This document shows, in pieces, positions 1-11,006 of a stretch of DNA of 64,000 nt; the stretch's first letter is position 1; each line of letters opens with the position of its first letter. Below the pieces are notes generated by a model. The model was not told the origin of the DNA and made no database searches. It was given only the letters and a program-made list of their open reading frames with translations. The translations under genes and the position numbers were made by a program. This DNA comes from Rhodanobacteraceae bacterium (lineage in GTDB: Bacteria > Pseudomonadota > Gammaproteobacteria > Xanthomonadales > SZUA-5): assembly GCA_016717705.1 (NCBI GenBank), contig JADKFD010000004.1:65001-129000 (forward strand), given 5' to 3'.

Positions 1-2563
<2,563 letters not shown>

Positions 2564-2641
2564 ATATAACTCAAAGCCCATGCGACGAACGACATGATCG
2601 TTCTCCTGGCGCCAATGGCTACCTGCCCATCACTTTTCCAA

Positions 2642-2757
2642 TGCTTGGCGACCATAGCGGCGTGGTCCCACCCGATCCCATCCCGAACTCGGCAGTGAAA
2701 CGCGCCAGCGCCAATGGTAGTGTGCATCCGCATGCGAGAGTAGGTCATCGCCAAGCA
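2642..2757 (+). rRNA. rrf: 5S ribosomal RNA
   Basis: A 116-nt 5S gene lies about 80 nt downstream of 23S. Its ends pair (tgcttggcg at 2642 with cgccaagca ending at 2757) to form helix I, and it carries the conserved cccgatcccatcccgaactc block at 2671-2690. No tRNA gene is visible in the 23S-5S spacer or directly after 5S. Confidence 0.95.
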
Positions 2758-2770
2758 CCTTTACTACACC

Positions 2771-2800
2771 ACAACGCCCAGCCTTCAGGCTGGGCGTTGT
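2771..2800 (+). terminator. rrn operon terminator hairpin
   Basis: A perfect 13-bp inverted repeat (acaacgcccagcc at 2771-2783, ggctgggcgttgt at 2788-2800) with loop TTCA sits 13 nt after 5S. The T-rich tail is weak (gctttgtg), but the position and the very strong stem fit the end of an rRNA operon. Confidence 0.85.
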
Positions 2801-3011
2801 GCTTTGTGCGGTTCGACTTTTCAAGTCCCCGCTCCGCGTTGGCATCTCTTCTCGCGCAGAACGGTGATCCCGTTCGACGTCGCGTTCGTATTCGAACGAT
2901 CCCCGACGCGCGATGCCCGCTTCTGAACACTGCCCCAGACTCGGGTTCGCGGCATCTCCGCGAACTCTTCGCTTACGTCTGTTAAATCAATGGTTTAGCC
3001 AATTCAGTTCC
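2801..3011. other. Intergenic region between rrn terminator and efflux operon
   Basis: No gene is seen here. The only structure noted is a short inverted repeat, CGTTCG-TATT-CGAACG, at 2883-2898. It lies about 115 bp upstream of the sigma54-type promoter and could be an activator site, but there is only one copy and no known consensus is matched. Confidence 0.4.
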
Positions 3012-3027
3012 TTGGCACGCTGTTTGC
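3012..3027 (+). promoter_or_regulatory. Sigma54 (RpoN) promoter
   Basis: TTGGCACGCTGTTTGC matches the sigma54 consensus TGGCACG-N4-TTGC with the obligatory GG (3014-3015) and GC (3026-3027) separated by 10 bp. Transcription would start about 11-12 nt after the GC, at about 3038-3039, almost at the ATG of the adaptor gene at 3040. No enhancer-binding activator gene is next to it. This is a consensus match only. Confidence 0.7.
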
Positions 3028-3039
3028 GTAGCAGCAGCC

Positions 3040-4293
3040 ATGGACATCGCCCGCCCCGACTTAATACAAATCCGCCAGCGTCGACGCATCCTCATCGGTG
3101 TAATCGCCGCTGTGCTCGTCTCTGTCGCCGCCTACGGCGTCTCCCGTCTTGAACCTGCCGCGCCGCAAGTCGACCGTCAATCCGTGTGGATCGACACGGT
3201 CAAGCGCGGCGATCTGCTGCGCGAGGTGCGTGGTCCAGGTCAGCTGGTGCCGAAGGAGATTCGCTGGATCTCGGCTGATGCTGCGTCGCGAGTCGAGCGC
3301 GTGCTGGTGCGTCCAGGCGCAGTGGTCGAAGCCGACACGCTGATCCTCGAACTGCGCAATCCCGAGATCGACGACCAGATGCTCGCTGCGCGCGCGGCAT
3401 ATGAGGCCGCAAAGGCGGATCTGCAGGCGCGCAAGATTCAGTTGCAGAGCCAGATTCTCGACCAGAAGGCCAACCTCGCATCGGTGCAGGCCGACTTCGA
3501 GGGCGCCAAGCTGCAGGCAGAGGCGGAAGCCGAGTTGAACCGACGCGGCATTGTGTCTTCGCTCCAATATCGGCAGAGCCAGTTGCGCGCCGACCAGTTG
3601 GGCGTGCGCCTGGATATCGAGCGCCAACGTATCGACATGCTGGGCAACAACCTGGACGCTCAGATGTCGGCCGAACGCGCCCGCCTCGATCAACTGCAGA
3701 GCACTTACGAACTGCGCCAGCGCCAAGCCGAGGCGCTGCATGTGCGCGCCGGCATGAGCGGCATCGTTCAGATCATTGCCGTCGAGGAAGGTCAGCAGGT
3801 GATACCCGGCGCCAATCTCGCGCGAGTTGCTCGTCCCGACGTCTTGCGCGCTGAACTGCGTGTTCCCGAAACGCAGGCCAAGGACGTCAAGCTCGACCAG
3901 TTCGTGCGCGTCGATACGCGCAATGGAATTGTTCCGGGACGCGTAGTCCGTATCGATCCTGCGGTGCTCAACGGTACTGTGCAGGTCGATGTCGACCTCG
4001 AGGGCGCGCTACCCCCGGGCGCACGCCCCGATTTGTCCGTGGACGGCACCATCGAGATCGAAAAACTGAGCAATGTGATGTTTGTCGGCCGTCCGGCGTT
4101 CGGCCAGGCGGAAACGATCACCACCCTGTTTCGACTGGAGCCCGATGGCGACGCTGCTCGCCGAGTTCCAGTGCAACTGGGACGCGCGTCGGTCAGCCTG
4201 ATCGAGGTCGCGCGTGGGCTCGAGCCTGGCGACCGCGTCATCCTTTCCGATACCACCAGCTACGACCAACATGATCGCCTGCGCTTGCGCTAG
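3040..4293 (+). CDS. HlyD/MacA-like periplasmic adaptor subunit of an ABC efflux system
   Basis: This 417-residue adaptor would link an inner-membrane ABC transporter to an outer-membrane channel. Residues 14-16 (RRR) are followed by one membrane anchor, about 17-34. A split biotinyl-lipoyl domain (about 60-95 and 225-260) is separated by a long heptad-rich coiled coil (about 100-225), then beta-barrel and membrane-proximal domains follow. It heads an operon with an ATPase and two FtsX-type permeases. There is no clear ribosome binding site, and the promoter implies a very short or absent leader. The substrate is unknown. Confidence 0.88.
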   Translation: MDIARPDLIQIRQRRRILIGVIAAVLVSVAAYGVSRLEPAAPQVDRQSVWIDTVKRGDLLREVRGPGQLVPKEIRWISADAASRVERVLVRPGAVVEADTLILELRNPEIDDQMLAARAAYEAAKADLQARKIQLQSQILDQKANLASVQADFEGAKLQAEAEAELNRRGIVSSLQYRQSQLRADQLGVRLDIERQRIDMLGNNLDAQMSAERARLDQLQSTYELRQRQAEALHVRAGMSGIVQIIAVEEGQQVIPGANLARVARPDVLRAELRVPETQAKDVKLDQFVRVDTRNGIVPGRVVRIDPAVLNGTVQVDVDLEGALPPGARPDLSVDGTIEIEKLSNVMFVGRPAFGQAETITTLFRLEPDGDAARRVPVQLGRASVSLIEVARGLEPGDRVILSDTTSYDQHDRLRLR

Positions 4294-4322
4294 GCCGTAC
4301 GACCACTCCAAGGGCGCTGAAC

Positions 4323-5072
4323 ATGACCACCAATACTGCCTTGATCTCTCTGCGTGACGTCGGCAAGGTCTACCTGACCGAAGACGTGGAGACGCACGCG
4401 CTGAGCGGCATCCACCTCGATATCCGCAAGGGCGAGTACATCTCGATTTCCGGGCCCTCCGGCTGTGGCAAGTCGACGCTGCTGGCGATCCTCGGTCTGC
4501 TCGACACCCCCAGCCATGGCAGCTACGACATCAATGGCCGCGCGGTCGGTTCGATCGGCGCCAACGAGCGCGCGCGCATCCGCAACAAGGAAATCGGCTT
4601 CATTTTCCAGGCCTTCAACCTGATCGGCGATCTGACCGTATTCGAAAACGTCGAACTGCCGTTGACCTACCGCACCGGTTTGAACAAGGCCGAGCGCAAG
4701 AAGAAGGCGCAGGCCGCGCTCGATCGCGTGGGCATGGCGCATCGACTCAAGCACTACCCCTCGCAGCTCTCCGGTGGTCAGCAACAGCGAGTTGCCGTGG
4801 CGCGCGCGCTGGTGGGTGATCCGTCGATCCTTCTCGCCGACGAACCAACTGGCAATCTGGACTCCAAGAACGGCGAGGCGGTGATGCTGTTACTCGACGA
4901 ACTGCATTCGGCCGGGGCGACCATTTGTATGGTCACTCATGACCCGCGTTACGCGGACTTCGCTGACCGCAAGGTGTTCATGTTCGATGGGCGCGTGGTC
5001 GACGAGGAGACGTTGCAACGTCTGCGCAGCGAGGAAGATGCGCGGATTCGTCGCGCTGCCGTTGGAGAGTAG
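4323..5072 (+). CDS. ABC transporter ATP-binding protein, MacB/LolD type
   Basis: A 249-residue ATPase of the MacB N-terminal/LolD/FtsE group, which energises FtsX-type permeases rather than classical transport. It shows Walker A GPSGCGKST (44-52), Q-loop FQAFN (about 95-99), signature LSGGQQQR (149-156), Walker B ILLADEP (169-175) and the H-loop MVTHD. All catalytic motifs are intact. It starts 29 nt after the adaptor and is followed 2 nt later by a permease gene. It is the only intact ATPase of this operon and presumably serves both permeases. Confidence 0.93.
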   Translation: MTTNTALISLRDVGKVYLTEDVETHALSGIHLDIRKGEYISISGPSGCGKSTLLAILGLLDTPSHGSYDINGRAVGSIGANERARIRNKEIGFIFQAFNLIGDLTVFENVELPLTYRTGLNKAERKKKAQAALDRVGMAHRLKHYPSQLSGGQQQRVAVARALVGDPSILLADEPTGNLDSKNGEAVMLLLDELHSAGATICMVTHDPRYADFADRKVFMFDGRVVDEETLQRLRSEEDARIRRAAVGE

Positions 5073-5074
5073 CC

Positions 5075-5368
5075 ATGGTCTCGTGGTTCGACGATGCGCG
5101 GCAGAGCCTCAGAGCGGTCGCCCAGCAACCCGGCAACTCCTTGCTGATCGTACTCGTCCTTGCCTTCGGTCTGGCCGGGGTGATCGGCATGCTGTCGATC
5201 TTGAAGGCGATGGTGTGGGATCCACTGCCCTTCCCCGCGGCGGATCGCTTGATGCAGATTGGCTGGCGCGATCGCGCCGACCCCGACCCGCGCCTTCGTC
5301 ACCGCGAATCTGTTCTCGATGCTTGGCGTCGCGCCGGTCCTCGGGCGCGACTTTCGCGCAGAAGATGA
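5075..5368 (+). pseudogene. N-terminal fragment of the first ADOP/MacB-type permease, out of frame with its remainder
   Basis: The first 65 or so residues are a normal permease start: a short cytoplasmic helix, one membrane segment (about 24-48) and the PLPFPAADRLMQIGW block that follows TM1 in this family. The reading frame then runs into unrelated sequence and stops at 5368. The continuation of the protein (FVTANLFSMLGVAP) is in another frame from about 5290. Compared with the sister permease downstream, about 50 residues between the two blocks are also missing, so a deletion of roughly 150 bp with a frame change near 5262-5285 is inferred. Confidence 0.7.
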
Positions 5369-7361
5369 CCAGCCCGGCGCCGCGCCAGTTGTGTTGATTT
5401 CCCATGCGCTGTGGCAGGCGCGTTTTGCCGCCGATCCCGCAGTTGTCGGCAAGTCGATCCGCGCCAACGCCTTGCCGGCGACGATCGTCGGCGTGATGCC
5501 ACCTGACTTCATGTTCCCGTTCCGCGAGCAGGTCTGGATGGCGGCCCAGCCGAGCCCGACGATTGCCGCCGACGCTGACCGTTACTTCGACATCTTTGTT
5601 GATCCCCACGACGATGTCGCCATGGCTGCTGTTGTTGGCCCGCTGGAAGGCTGGCTGGCAGACGTCCAACAGCGCGAGCCGACGACGTGGTCTCCGCGTG
5701 AGCTGAGTCAGGTGTCGATGAGCCAGTACTACTCGGATGAGGAGACGCGCAAGCTGCTCGACCTGATGTTGATGACCGTTGGGCTGGTGTTGCTGGTCGC
5801 CTGCGCCAACGTCGCCAACATGATGCTGGTGCGCACTCTGTCGCGCAGTCGCGATCTGGTGGTCCGGCTCACGCTCGGCGCCAGCCGCGCGCGCGTGGCC
5901 ATGCTGTTGCTCGGTCAGAGCCTCATTTTGACCCTATTGGCCACCCTGCTGGCGATTCCGTTGGCGCAGGCGGGCGTTTCCTGGGTCGTGCATGCCTTCG
6001 ACGGGACCGACGAGGGACCACCGCCCTGGATGGACTTCAGCGTCGATGCCGGCATGGCCCTGATGGCCATCACCATCGGCTTCGGGACTGCCCTGATCGT
6101 CGGTGTACTGCCAGTGTTGCGCCTGCGCACCGATGCGCTGGCCAATTCGCTGCGCGATGGCGGTCGCAGCGTCGTCGGCGGTGGCGTCGGCAAACTGAGC
6201 CGGATTCTCGTGGCCGGCGAACTGGCCCTGGCCTGCGTGGTGCTGCTGACGACGCTGGTCATGGTACGCGGCGTTGCGGCGCTCGAGCGCACCGATCTGG
6301 GTATCGACCCTGCCAATTTGTTGACCGCGCGCATCGCGCTGTTCGAGCAGGCTTACCCGGAGGATGCGGACACCACGCGCTTCTTCGAGCGGCTGACCGA
6401 GCGCCTGCGTGGTGAGCCCGGTGTGGTTGATGCCGCCGCCGGCACCACCTTGCCGGGCCTGATGGCCGAGGAGCAGTCGATGCAACCGGAAGGTCTCACG
6501 GTCGGCGAGGACGGTCCGCCGAGCGTGCGTTTCGGCGAGCCGGCCAAGGAATTCATCGATACGCTGGGCATCCAACTGCGCGCTGGCCGCGGTTTCGATG
6601 CGCGCGATACCGCCACCAGCGACCCAGTGATCGTCATCGACGAGCGCTTCGCGCGCTCGATCTATCCGGACCTTGATCCCATTGGGCGCCGCGTTCGCAT
6701 CCCGGCGGAAGGACCGACTGCGCGATGGCACACCATCGTCGGAGTCATCGAGCAGATGCAACTGGAGGACGTCGGTGATCCGATCCGTCCGAGCGCGCTG
6801 GTGCCGCTGGCGCAGAACCCGCGCCGTTTTGTCAGTGTGGTGTTGCGCACGCGCGGCGACCCGGCGCTGATGAAGCCACGCTTGCAAGAACTGCTGCATG
6901 AGCAGGATGCGGACACGCCCGCCTACTGGCTGCGCACCTACGATGAAGTGATGCGCGTCGCCATGGTCGGTGAGCGCGTGTTGTCCGGCATGTTCAGCAC
7001 TTTCGGCATCATCGCGCTGTTGCTCGCGGCGGTTGGCTTGTATGGCTTGATTGCGCAACTGGTCGGCCAACGTACGCGAGAAATAGGCGTGCAGCGCGCG
7101 CTCGGCGCCTCTGGGACCGATGTGCTCCGAAATGTCCTGGGCACGACCATGCCGCAGATCATCGGTGGACTCGGCGTGGGCTTGCTGCTGGCCATTCCGT
7201 TCGCCGGCCGGATCGAGAAGGTCATTCCGGAACTGACACTGGAGGCCTTCGCCGTCGTCTGGCTGGTCGTGATCCTGGTCGGCGTTGCCTTGCTCGCCAC
7301 CCTGGTGCCCGCGCGCCGCGCCCTGGCGATCGATCCCATCAGCGCTCTGCGCCACGAATGA
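5259..7361 (+). CDS. ABC transporter permease, ADOP/MacB_PCD-FtsX type (5'-truncated by frameshift)
   Basis: A 700-residue open frame holds most of a duplicated FtsX/MacB permease: the end of the first periplasmic core domain (FVTANLFSMLGVAP, then GVMPP), the first FtsX block of membrane segments (about 160-310), a second periplasmic domain and a C-terminal FtsX block ending in ALAIDPISALRHE. The formal start is a TTG inside the upstream fragment, with no ribosome binding site, and the first membrane segment is in another frame (5075-5368). Full-length relatives have about 800 residues. As written it is probably non-functional unless the lesion is an assembly error. It overlaps the next gene by ATGA. 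Confidence 0.75.
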   Translation: MAGAIAPTPTRAFVTANLFSMLGVAPVLGRDFRAEDDQPGAAPVVLISHALWQARFAADPAVVGKSIRANALPATIVGVMPPDFMFPFREQVWMAAQPSPTIAADADRYFDIFVDPHDDVAMAAVVGPLEGWLADVQQREPTTWSPRELSQVSMSQYYSDEETRKLLDLMLMTVGLVLLVACANVANMMLVRTLSRSRDLVVRLTLGASRARVAMLLLGQSLILTLLATLLAIPLAQAGVSWVVHAFDGTDEGPPPWMDFSVDAGMALMAITIGFGTALIVGVLPVLRLRTDALANSLRDGGRSVVGGGVGKLSRILVAGELALACVVLLTTLVMVRGVAALERTDLGIDPANLLTARIALFEQAYPEDADTTRFFERLTERLRGEPGVVDAAAGTTLPGLMAEEQSMQPEGLTVGEDGPPSVRFGEPAKEFIDTLGIQLRAGRGFDARDTATSDPVIVIDERFARSIYPDLDPIGRRVRIPAEGPTARWHTIVGVIEQMQLEDVGDPIRPSALVPLAQNPRRFVSVVLRTRGDPALMKPRLQELLHEQDADTPAYWLRTYDEVMRVAMVGERVLSGMFSTFGIIALLLAAVGLYGLIAQLVGQRTREIGVQRALGASGTDVLRNVLGTTMPQIIGGLGVGLLLAIPFAGRIEKVIPELTLEAFAVVWLVVILVGVALLATLVPARRALAIDPISALRHE

Positions 7362-9757
7362 GGCCGATGATGACGAGCGCAGTCCTGCTGAAGACGGTCA
7401 TCCAGCGCCTGGCGCGCGCGCCGGGTTACACGCTTGCCCTGCTCGCGACATTGACGCTCGGCCTCAGCCTGACCGTCACCATGTTCGCCGTCGTCTACGG
7501 TGTAGCCCTTGCCCCTTTGCCCTACCCGGACGACGATCGGGTGATGGTGCTTGAGTCGCTGCGTCCGCGCACCGGTGCCGCTGGCGGACTGACACCGCGC
7601 GATGCCATCGAGACGCTGCCGCGCGTGTCGGGTGCCCAGGCCTTTGCCTACTATTCCTACGGCGGGGCTGACCTCGTGCAAGGCGACCGGCCGCGCAACC
7701 TGACCCTCAACACGGTCAGCGGCCAATTCTTCGACGTCCTTGGCGTTGCGCCCATGCTGGGCAGGGCGCTCAACGCCGACGATCTGGGCAAGCCGCGCAC
7801 GGTGTTGAGCCACGCGACCTGGCAGAGCGTGTTCGCCGGCGATCCGGATGTTCTCGGCAAGACCTTGAAGCTCAACTGGATCAGCCCCGAGGTCGTCGGC
7901 GTCATGCCGCCGACTTTCGACTACCCCAGTGCCGAAGTGGCGTTGTGGCTTCCTGCCGACCAACAGGAACTGGCGGCGATGGACCCCGGTGTCTACAACA
8001 ACGCGCGGTTTCTCAATGGCATTGCGCGCCTGCTTCCAGAGGTGAGCGAGGATCAGTACAACGCGCAGCTGCGCGCGCTGACGCCAGACCAGCCCGACAG
8101 CGACGCCTGGGTGCTGAACAGCGAACGGCTGCTCGACTCGATTGTCGGCGAGCGCGACACCCTGCTGGCGGCGCTGCTGGGAATTGCGGGACTGGTGCTG
8201 CTGATCGGCTGCGCCAATGCCGCACACCTGGTGATGGTGCGTGGGCTGGACCGACTCGGCAAGTTCGCGGTGATGCGCGCCCTCGGCGCCAGTCGCCAGC
8301 GCATTGCCGGCGAGTTTCTGACCGAGGTCGTCTTGATCACAACGCTCGCCCTTGCGCTTTCATTGTTGTTGTCGACGGCTGGAATTTCGGCTTTCGTCGG
8401 TTTGATCGACAGTGGTTTGCCGCGGGCGACGAGCATCGGCGTCACGCCGGCCGTGCTCGGTTTCGCGCTGATCAATGCACTGTTGGTGATTCTCGTCTGC
8501 GGCGCATGGCCGACCTGGCGCATGCTGCGCAACGATATCCACGGCGACCTGCGCCGCCGCGTCGGTCTGGCGCCGGGAGCGGCGACGATGGAGCGCGGTC
8601 TGCCGGTCGCCGCCATCGCGCTCTCCCTGGCGGCGTTGTCGACGGCCACACTGCTGGCGCTCAGTGCGCATCGGCTGGCGAGCCAGGATCAGGTGGCATC
8701 GGTTGACCGGATGCTGGCGGTGCAACTGTTCCCCGGCAGTCGCGAAGGCAGCGAAGTCGCCGACTTTCTCGAGCGCACACGGCAGGCGACTGCAGCGATT
8801 CCCGGTGTCGAACATGCGGCCTTGATGAGCGGCGCTCCGTTTACCGCGGTCGGCAGCCTGCGCCTCGATATCCGCGCCTCGTCGGCGCCGTCGACCGACG
8901 CGCAAACGCTGCAGGCACGCGCGGTTTCCGGGCCCGCGCTGCAAGCGCTCGGCGTCGGCCTGTTGCGCGGGCGCCCGCTGGGCGGCACCGATCGTGCGGG
9001 ATCGGCGCCGGTGGCCCTGCTCAACGAGCGCGCGGCGCGCGAGCTCTTCGACGGCGTGGATCCGATCGGGCGCACGGTTGCAGTTCCCCCGTACGGCAGC
9101 GGCGGTGCTTCGATTGGCTTCGAGGTGGTCGGTGTCGTCGAGGACCGCAAGCTCGACCGTGTCGATGGCGATCAGGCTCGTCCGGAAATCTGGCTACCCT
9201 TCACCCAGTATCCGGTTCCCTTCGGCAGTCTTTTGCTGACCAGTTCGATGCCACCGAAATCGCTGATTCGTGCTGCCGAGAGTGCGGTGTGGAGCGTCGA
9301 TGCGAACCAGGGTATCTACCGCAGCTTCGCGCCGGCCGATGATCGTGACGCGCAACTGGCCGCGCCGCGCTTTTTCGCCCGCAATGCGGCAGCCTTTGCG
9401 CTATTCGCGCTCGCACTGTCGATCGTCGGGGTTTACGCCGTGCTTGCAGTCGATCTGTCGCGCCGTCGCCGCGAACTCGCCTTGCGCGCCGCGCTCGGCG
9501 CCAGTCGAACCGATGCCCTGCGCTTCGTCGCAGCCAAAGGCCTGTTCATCGGTATTCCCGGTGCGATCATCGGCGTGGCCTTGGCTGCCGGGATGGCGAA
9601 AGGCGTGAGCAGCGTGCTGTTCGGCGTATCGATGGCCACGCCCTGGGTGGTCGGCGGTGCCAGCCTGCCGTTGTTGTTGCTGACCGCGTTGGCTTGCTGG
9701 ACGCTGGCGCGGCGTATCGCGCGGGTTGAACCCAATCTGGCGCTGCGTGAAGAGTGA
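7358..9757 (+). CDS. ABC transporter permease, ADOP family (duplicated MacB_PCD-FtsX)
   Basis: A full-length, 799-residue permease with N-terminal membrane segment (about 26-50), APLPYPDDDRVM block, periplasmic core (TVSGQFFDVLGVAP), first FtsX block (about 270-400), extra membrane helix near 410-435, second periplasmic domain and C-terminal FtsX block (about 675-790). Such Acidobacteria-type duplicated permeases normally work with one ATPase and an adaptor. The start overlaps the previous stop (ATGA); ATGs at 7367 and 7370 are alternatives. It appears intact, unlike its upstream sister. Confidence 0.9.
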   Translation: MRPMMTSAVLLKTVIQRLARAPGYTLALLATLTLGLSLTVTMFAVVYGVALAPLPYPDDDRVMVLESLRPRTGAAGGLTPRDAIETLPRVSGAQAFAYYSYGGADLVQGDRPRNLTLNTVSGQFFDVLGVAPMLGRALNADDLGKPRTVLSHATWQSVFAGDPDVLGKTLKLNWISPEVVGVMPPTFDYPSAEVALWLPADQQELAAMDPGVYNNARFLNGIARLLPEVSEDQYNAQLRALTPDQPDSDAWVLNSERLLDSIVGERDTLLAALLGIAGLVLLIGCANAAHLVMVRGLDRLGKFAVMRALGASRQRIAGEFLTEVVLITTLALALSLLLSTAGISAFVGLIDSGLPRATSIGVTPAVLGFALINALLVILVCGAWPTWRMLRNDIHGDLRRRVGLAPGAATMERGLPVAAIALSLAALSTATLLALSAHRLASQDQVASVDRMLAVQLFPGSREGSEVADFLERTRQATAAIPGVEHAALMSGAPFTAVGSLRLDIRASSAPSTDAQTLQARAVSGPALQALGVGLLRGRPLGGTDRAGSAPVALLNERAARELFDGVDPIGRTVAVPPYGSGGASIGFEVVGVVEDRKLDRVDGDQARPEIWLPFTQYPVPFGSLLLTSSMPPKSLIRAAESAVWSVDANQGIYRSFAPADDRDAQLAAPRFFARNAAAFALFALALSIVGVYAVLAVDLSRRRRELALRAALGASRTDALRFVAAKGLFIGIPGAIIGVALAAGMAKGVSSVLFGVSMATPWVVGGASLPLLLLTALACWTLARRIARVEPNLALREE

Positions 9758-9790
9758 GGCGCTGCATAGCGGATTGGCGGTCACTGCCGG

Positions 9791-10283
9791 GGCTGCGCGC
9801 CGCTCGACGGCAAACCGGTGCACGAATTGGCCGCGAAGGCGCGCCAGGCGCTACAGCGCGAGGCCATCGGTTTCATCTTCCAGCAGTACCACCTGATCGA
9901 CGACCTGACGGTCGCCGAGAATCTCGACCTGCCGCTGTCCTATCGCAACGTGCCTTCGGCCGAGCGCAAGGCGCGGGTCGGCGACATCCTCGACCGCTTC
10001 CAGATCGTCGGCAAGAAGGATCTGTATCCGAAGCAACTGTCCGGCGGTCAGCAGCAACTGGTGGCAGTGGCGCGCGCAACCATCACACGCCCCAAGGTGC
10101 TGCTCGCCGACGAACCCACCGGTGCACTGCACACCAGCCAGGGCGAAATGATCATGGACCTGCTCGGTGAACTGAATCGCGATGGCGCCACGATCGTCAT
10201 GGTGACCCCATAGCGAGGCGAATGCCGCGCGGGCGCAGCGGCGCATCGCATTGCTGGATGGGTGGATCAGCGAGGCGCGCTGA
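9791..10283 (+). pseudogene. Remnant of a second MacB/LolD-type ABC ATPase
   Basis: From about 9791 the sequence reads as the middle of an ABC ATPase (LDGKPVHELAAKARQ, then IGFIFQQYHLID), with signature LSGGQQQ and Walker B KVLLADEPTGAL. The first 70 or so residues, including Walker A, are absent, because the sequence upstream is the end of the permease gene. A stop at 10211-10213 interrupts the expected MVTH; removing one C from the run at 10206-10209 restores MVTHSEANAARAQRRIALLDG to a stop at 10281-10283. The longest open piece with an ATG is 9818-10213 (131 residues). It cannot hydrolyse ATP as it stands. Confidence 0.8.
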
Positions 10284-10412
10284 TCGCCGATTCACTGCGC
10301 TTTCTGCTGGATCAGGGGCGCCTGCCATTTCGCGCGCTGCGCCGCCGCCCGTTGCCGCGGCGCTGCCGCGGGCGCGCGCGATCGCGCCCGCGACGACTGG
10401 GCGCGTAACCGC

Positions 10413-10934
10413 CTACCGACCGCGCGGCTTGACCGGTCCGGACGCAGTTTCCGCTGGCCGCGGCGGTACCCCGCTCGAGCCCGGAGGCACCGGCGCCTGG
10501 GGCTTGCCAAAGCCGGTTTGCAGCTGCTGCCACAACTGCAGGTTGCGTTCGGTCAGATCGGTCATCACCGCCCACGGCGATTGGCCGAGCAGGGTGTTCA
10601 GCTGCGTGCGGAACTGCTGCTGCTGCTCCAGAAAGATCTGCATCGAGCGTTCGAGGTAGCTGCCCATGAAGCCCTGCAGCGAATCGCCGTAGAAGCGGAT
10701 CAACTGCGACAGCATGTTGGTGGTCAGCAGCGGCTGCCCCTGTTCCTCGCGCTCGGTGATGATCTGCAGCAGGACCGATCGGGTCAGGTCCTGCTGCGTC
10801 TTGGCGTCCTGTACCTCGAAGGACTCACCGTCCTGCACCAGCTGGCGGATGTCCTCAAGCGTCACGTACGACGAAATCTCGGTGTCGTAGAGCCGGCGAT
10901 TCGGATACTTCTTGATGATGCGCAGTCGTGACAT
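10413..10934 (-). CDS. phaR: Polyhydroxyalkanoate synthesis regulator PhaR
   Basis: This 173-residue regulator of PHA metabolism represses phasin and PHA genes and binds PHA granules in characterised relatives. The N-terminal DNA-binding domain begins RIIKKYPNRRLYDT and includes YVTLEDIRQLV; the PHB_acc domain follows (LLTTNMLSQLIRFYGDSLQG) and then a Gln-rich stretch (about 115-130) and a Pro/Gly-rich tail. The start is set at MSRLRIIKKYPN; an in-frame ATG 42 nt upstream lacks family similarity. It lies next to phaB, reading the same way. No phaC or phaA is in the window. Confidence 0.93.
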   Translation of the reverse strand: MSRLRIIKKYPNRRLYDTEISSYVTLEDIRQLVQDGESFEVQDAKTQQDLTRSVLLQIITEREEQGQPLLTTNMLSQLIRFYGDSLQGFMGSYLERSMQIFLEQQQQFRTQLNTLLGQSPWAVMTDLTERNLQLWQQLQTGFGKPQAPVPPGSSGVPPRPAETASGPVKPRGR

Positions 10935-11006
10935 CAGCGGCTCGGGTCCTGGCAACAGAGGGGGCGTGCAGGGCACAACAGGGGCGCACGCGGCGCCCCC
11001 TCGAAA

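Noticed and set aside
2564..2641. tRNA gene in the 23S-5S spacer or after 5S
   Set aside because: No cloverleaf, TTC-arm or acceptor stem could be found in these stretches.
4009..4784. Minus-strand frames opposite the efflux adaptor and ATPase
   Set aside because: They are antisense to genes with intact motifs and have no ribosome binding site or recognisable domain.
10284..10412. Open stretch after the ATPase remnant reading IADSLRFLLDQGRLPFRALR
   Set aside because: It lies downstream of the restored stop, has no start codon or ribosome binding site, and soon becomes Arg-rich low-complexity sequence; probably not coding.
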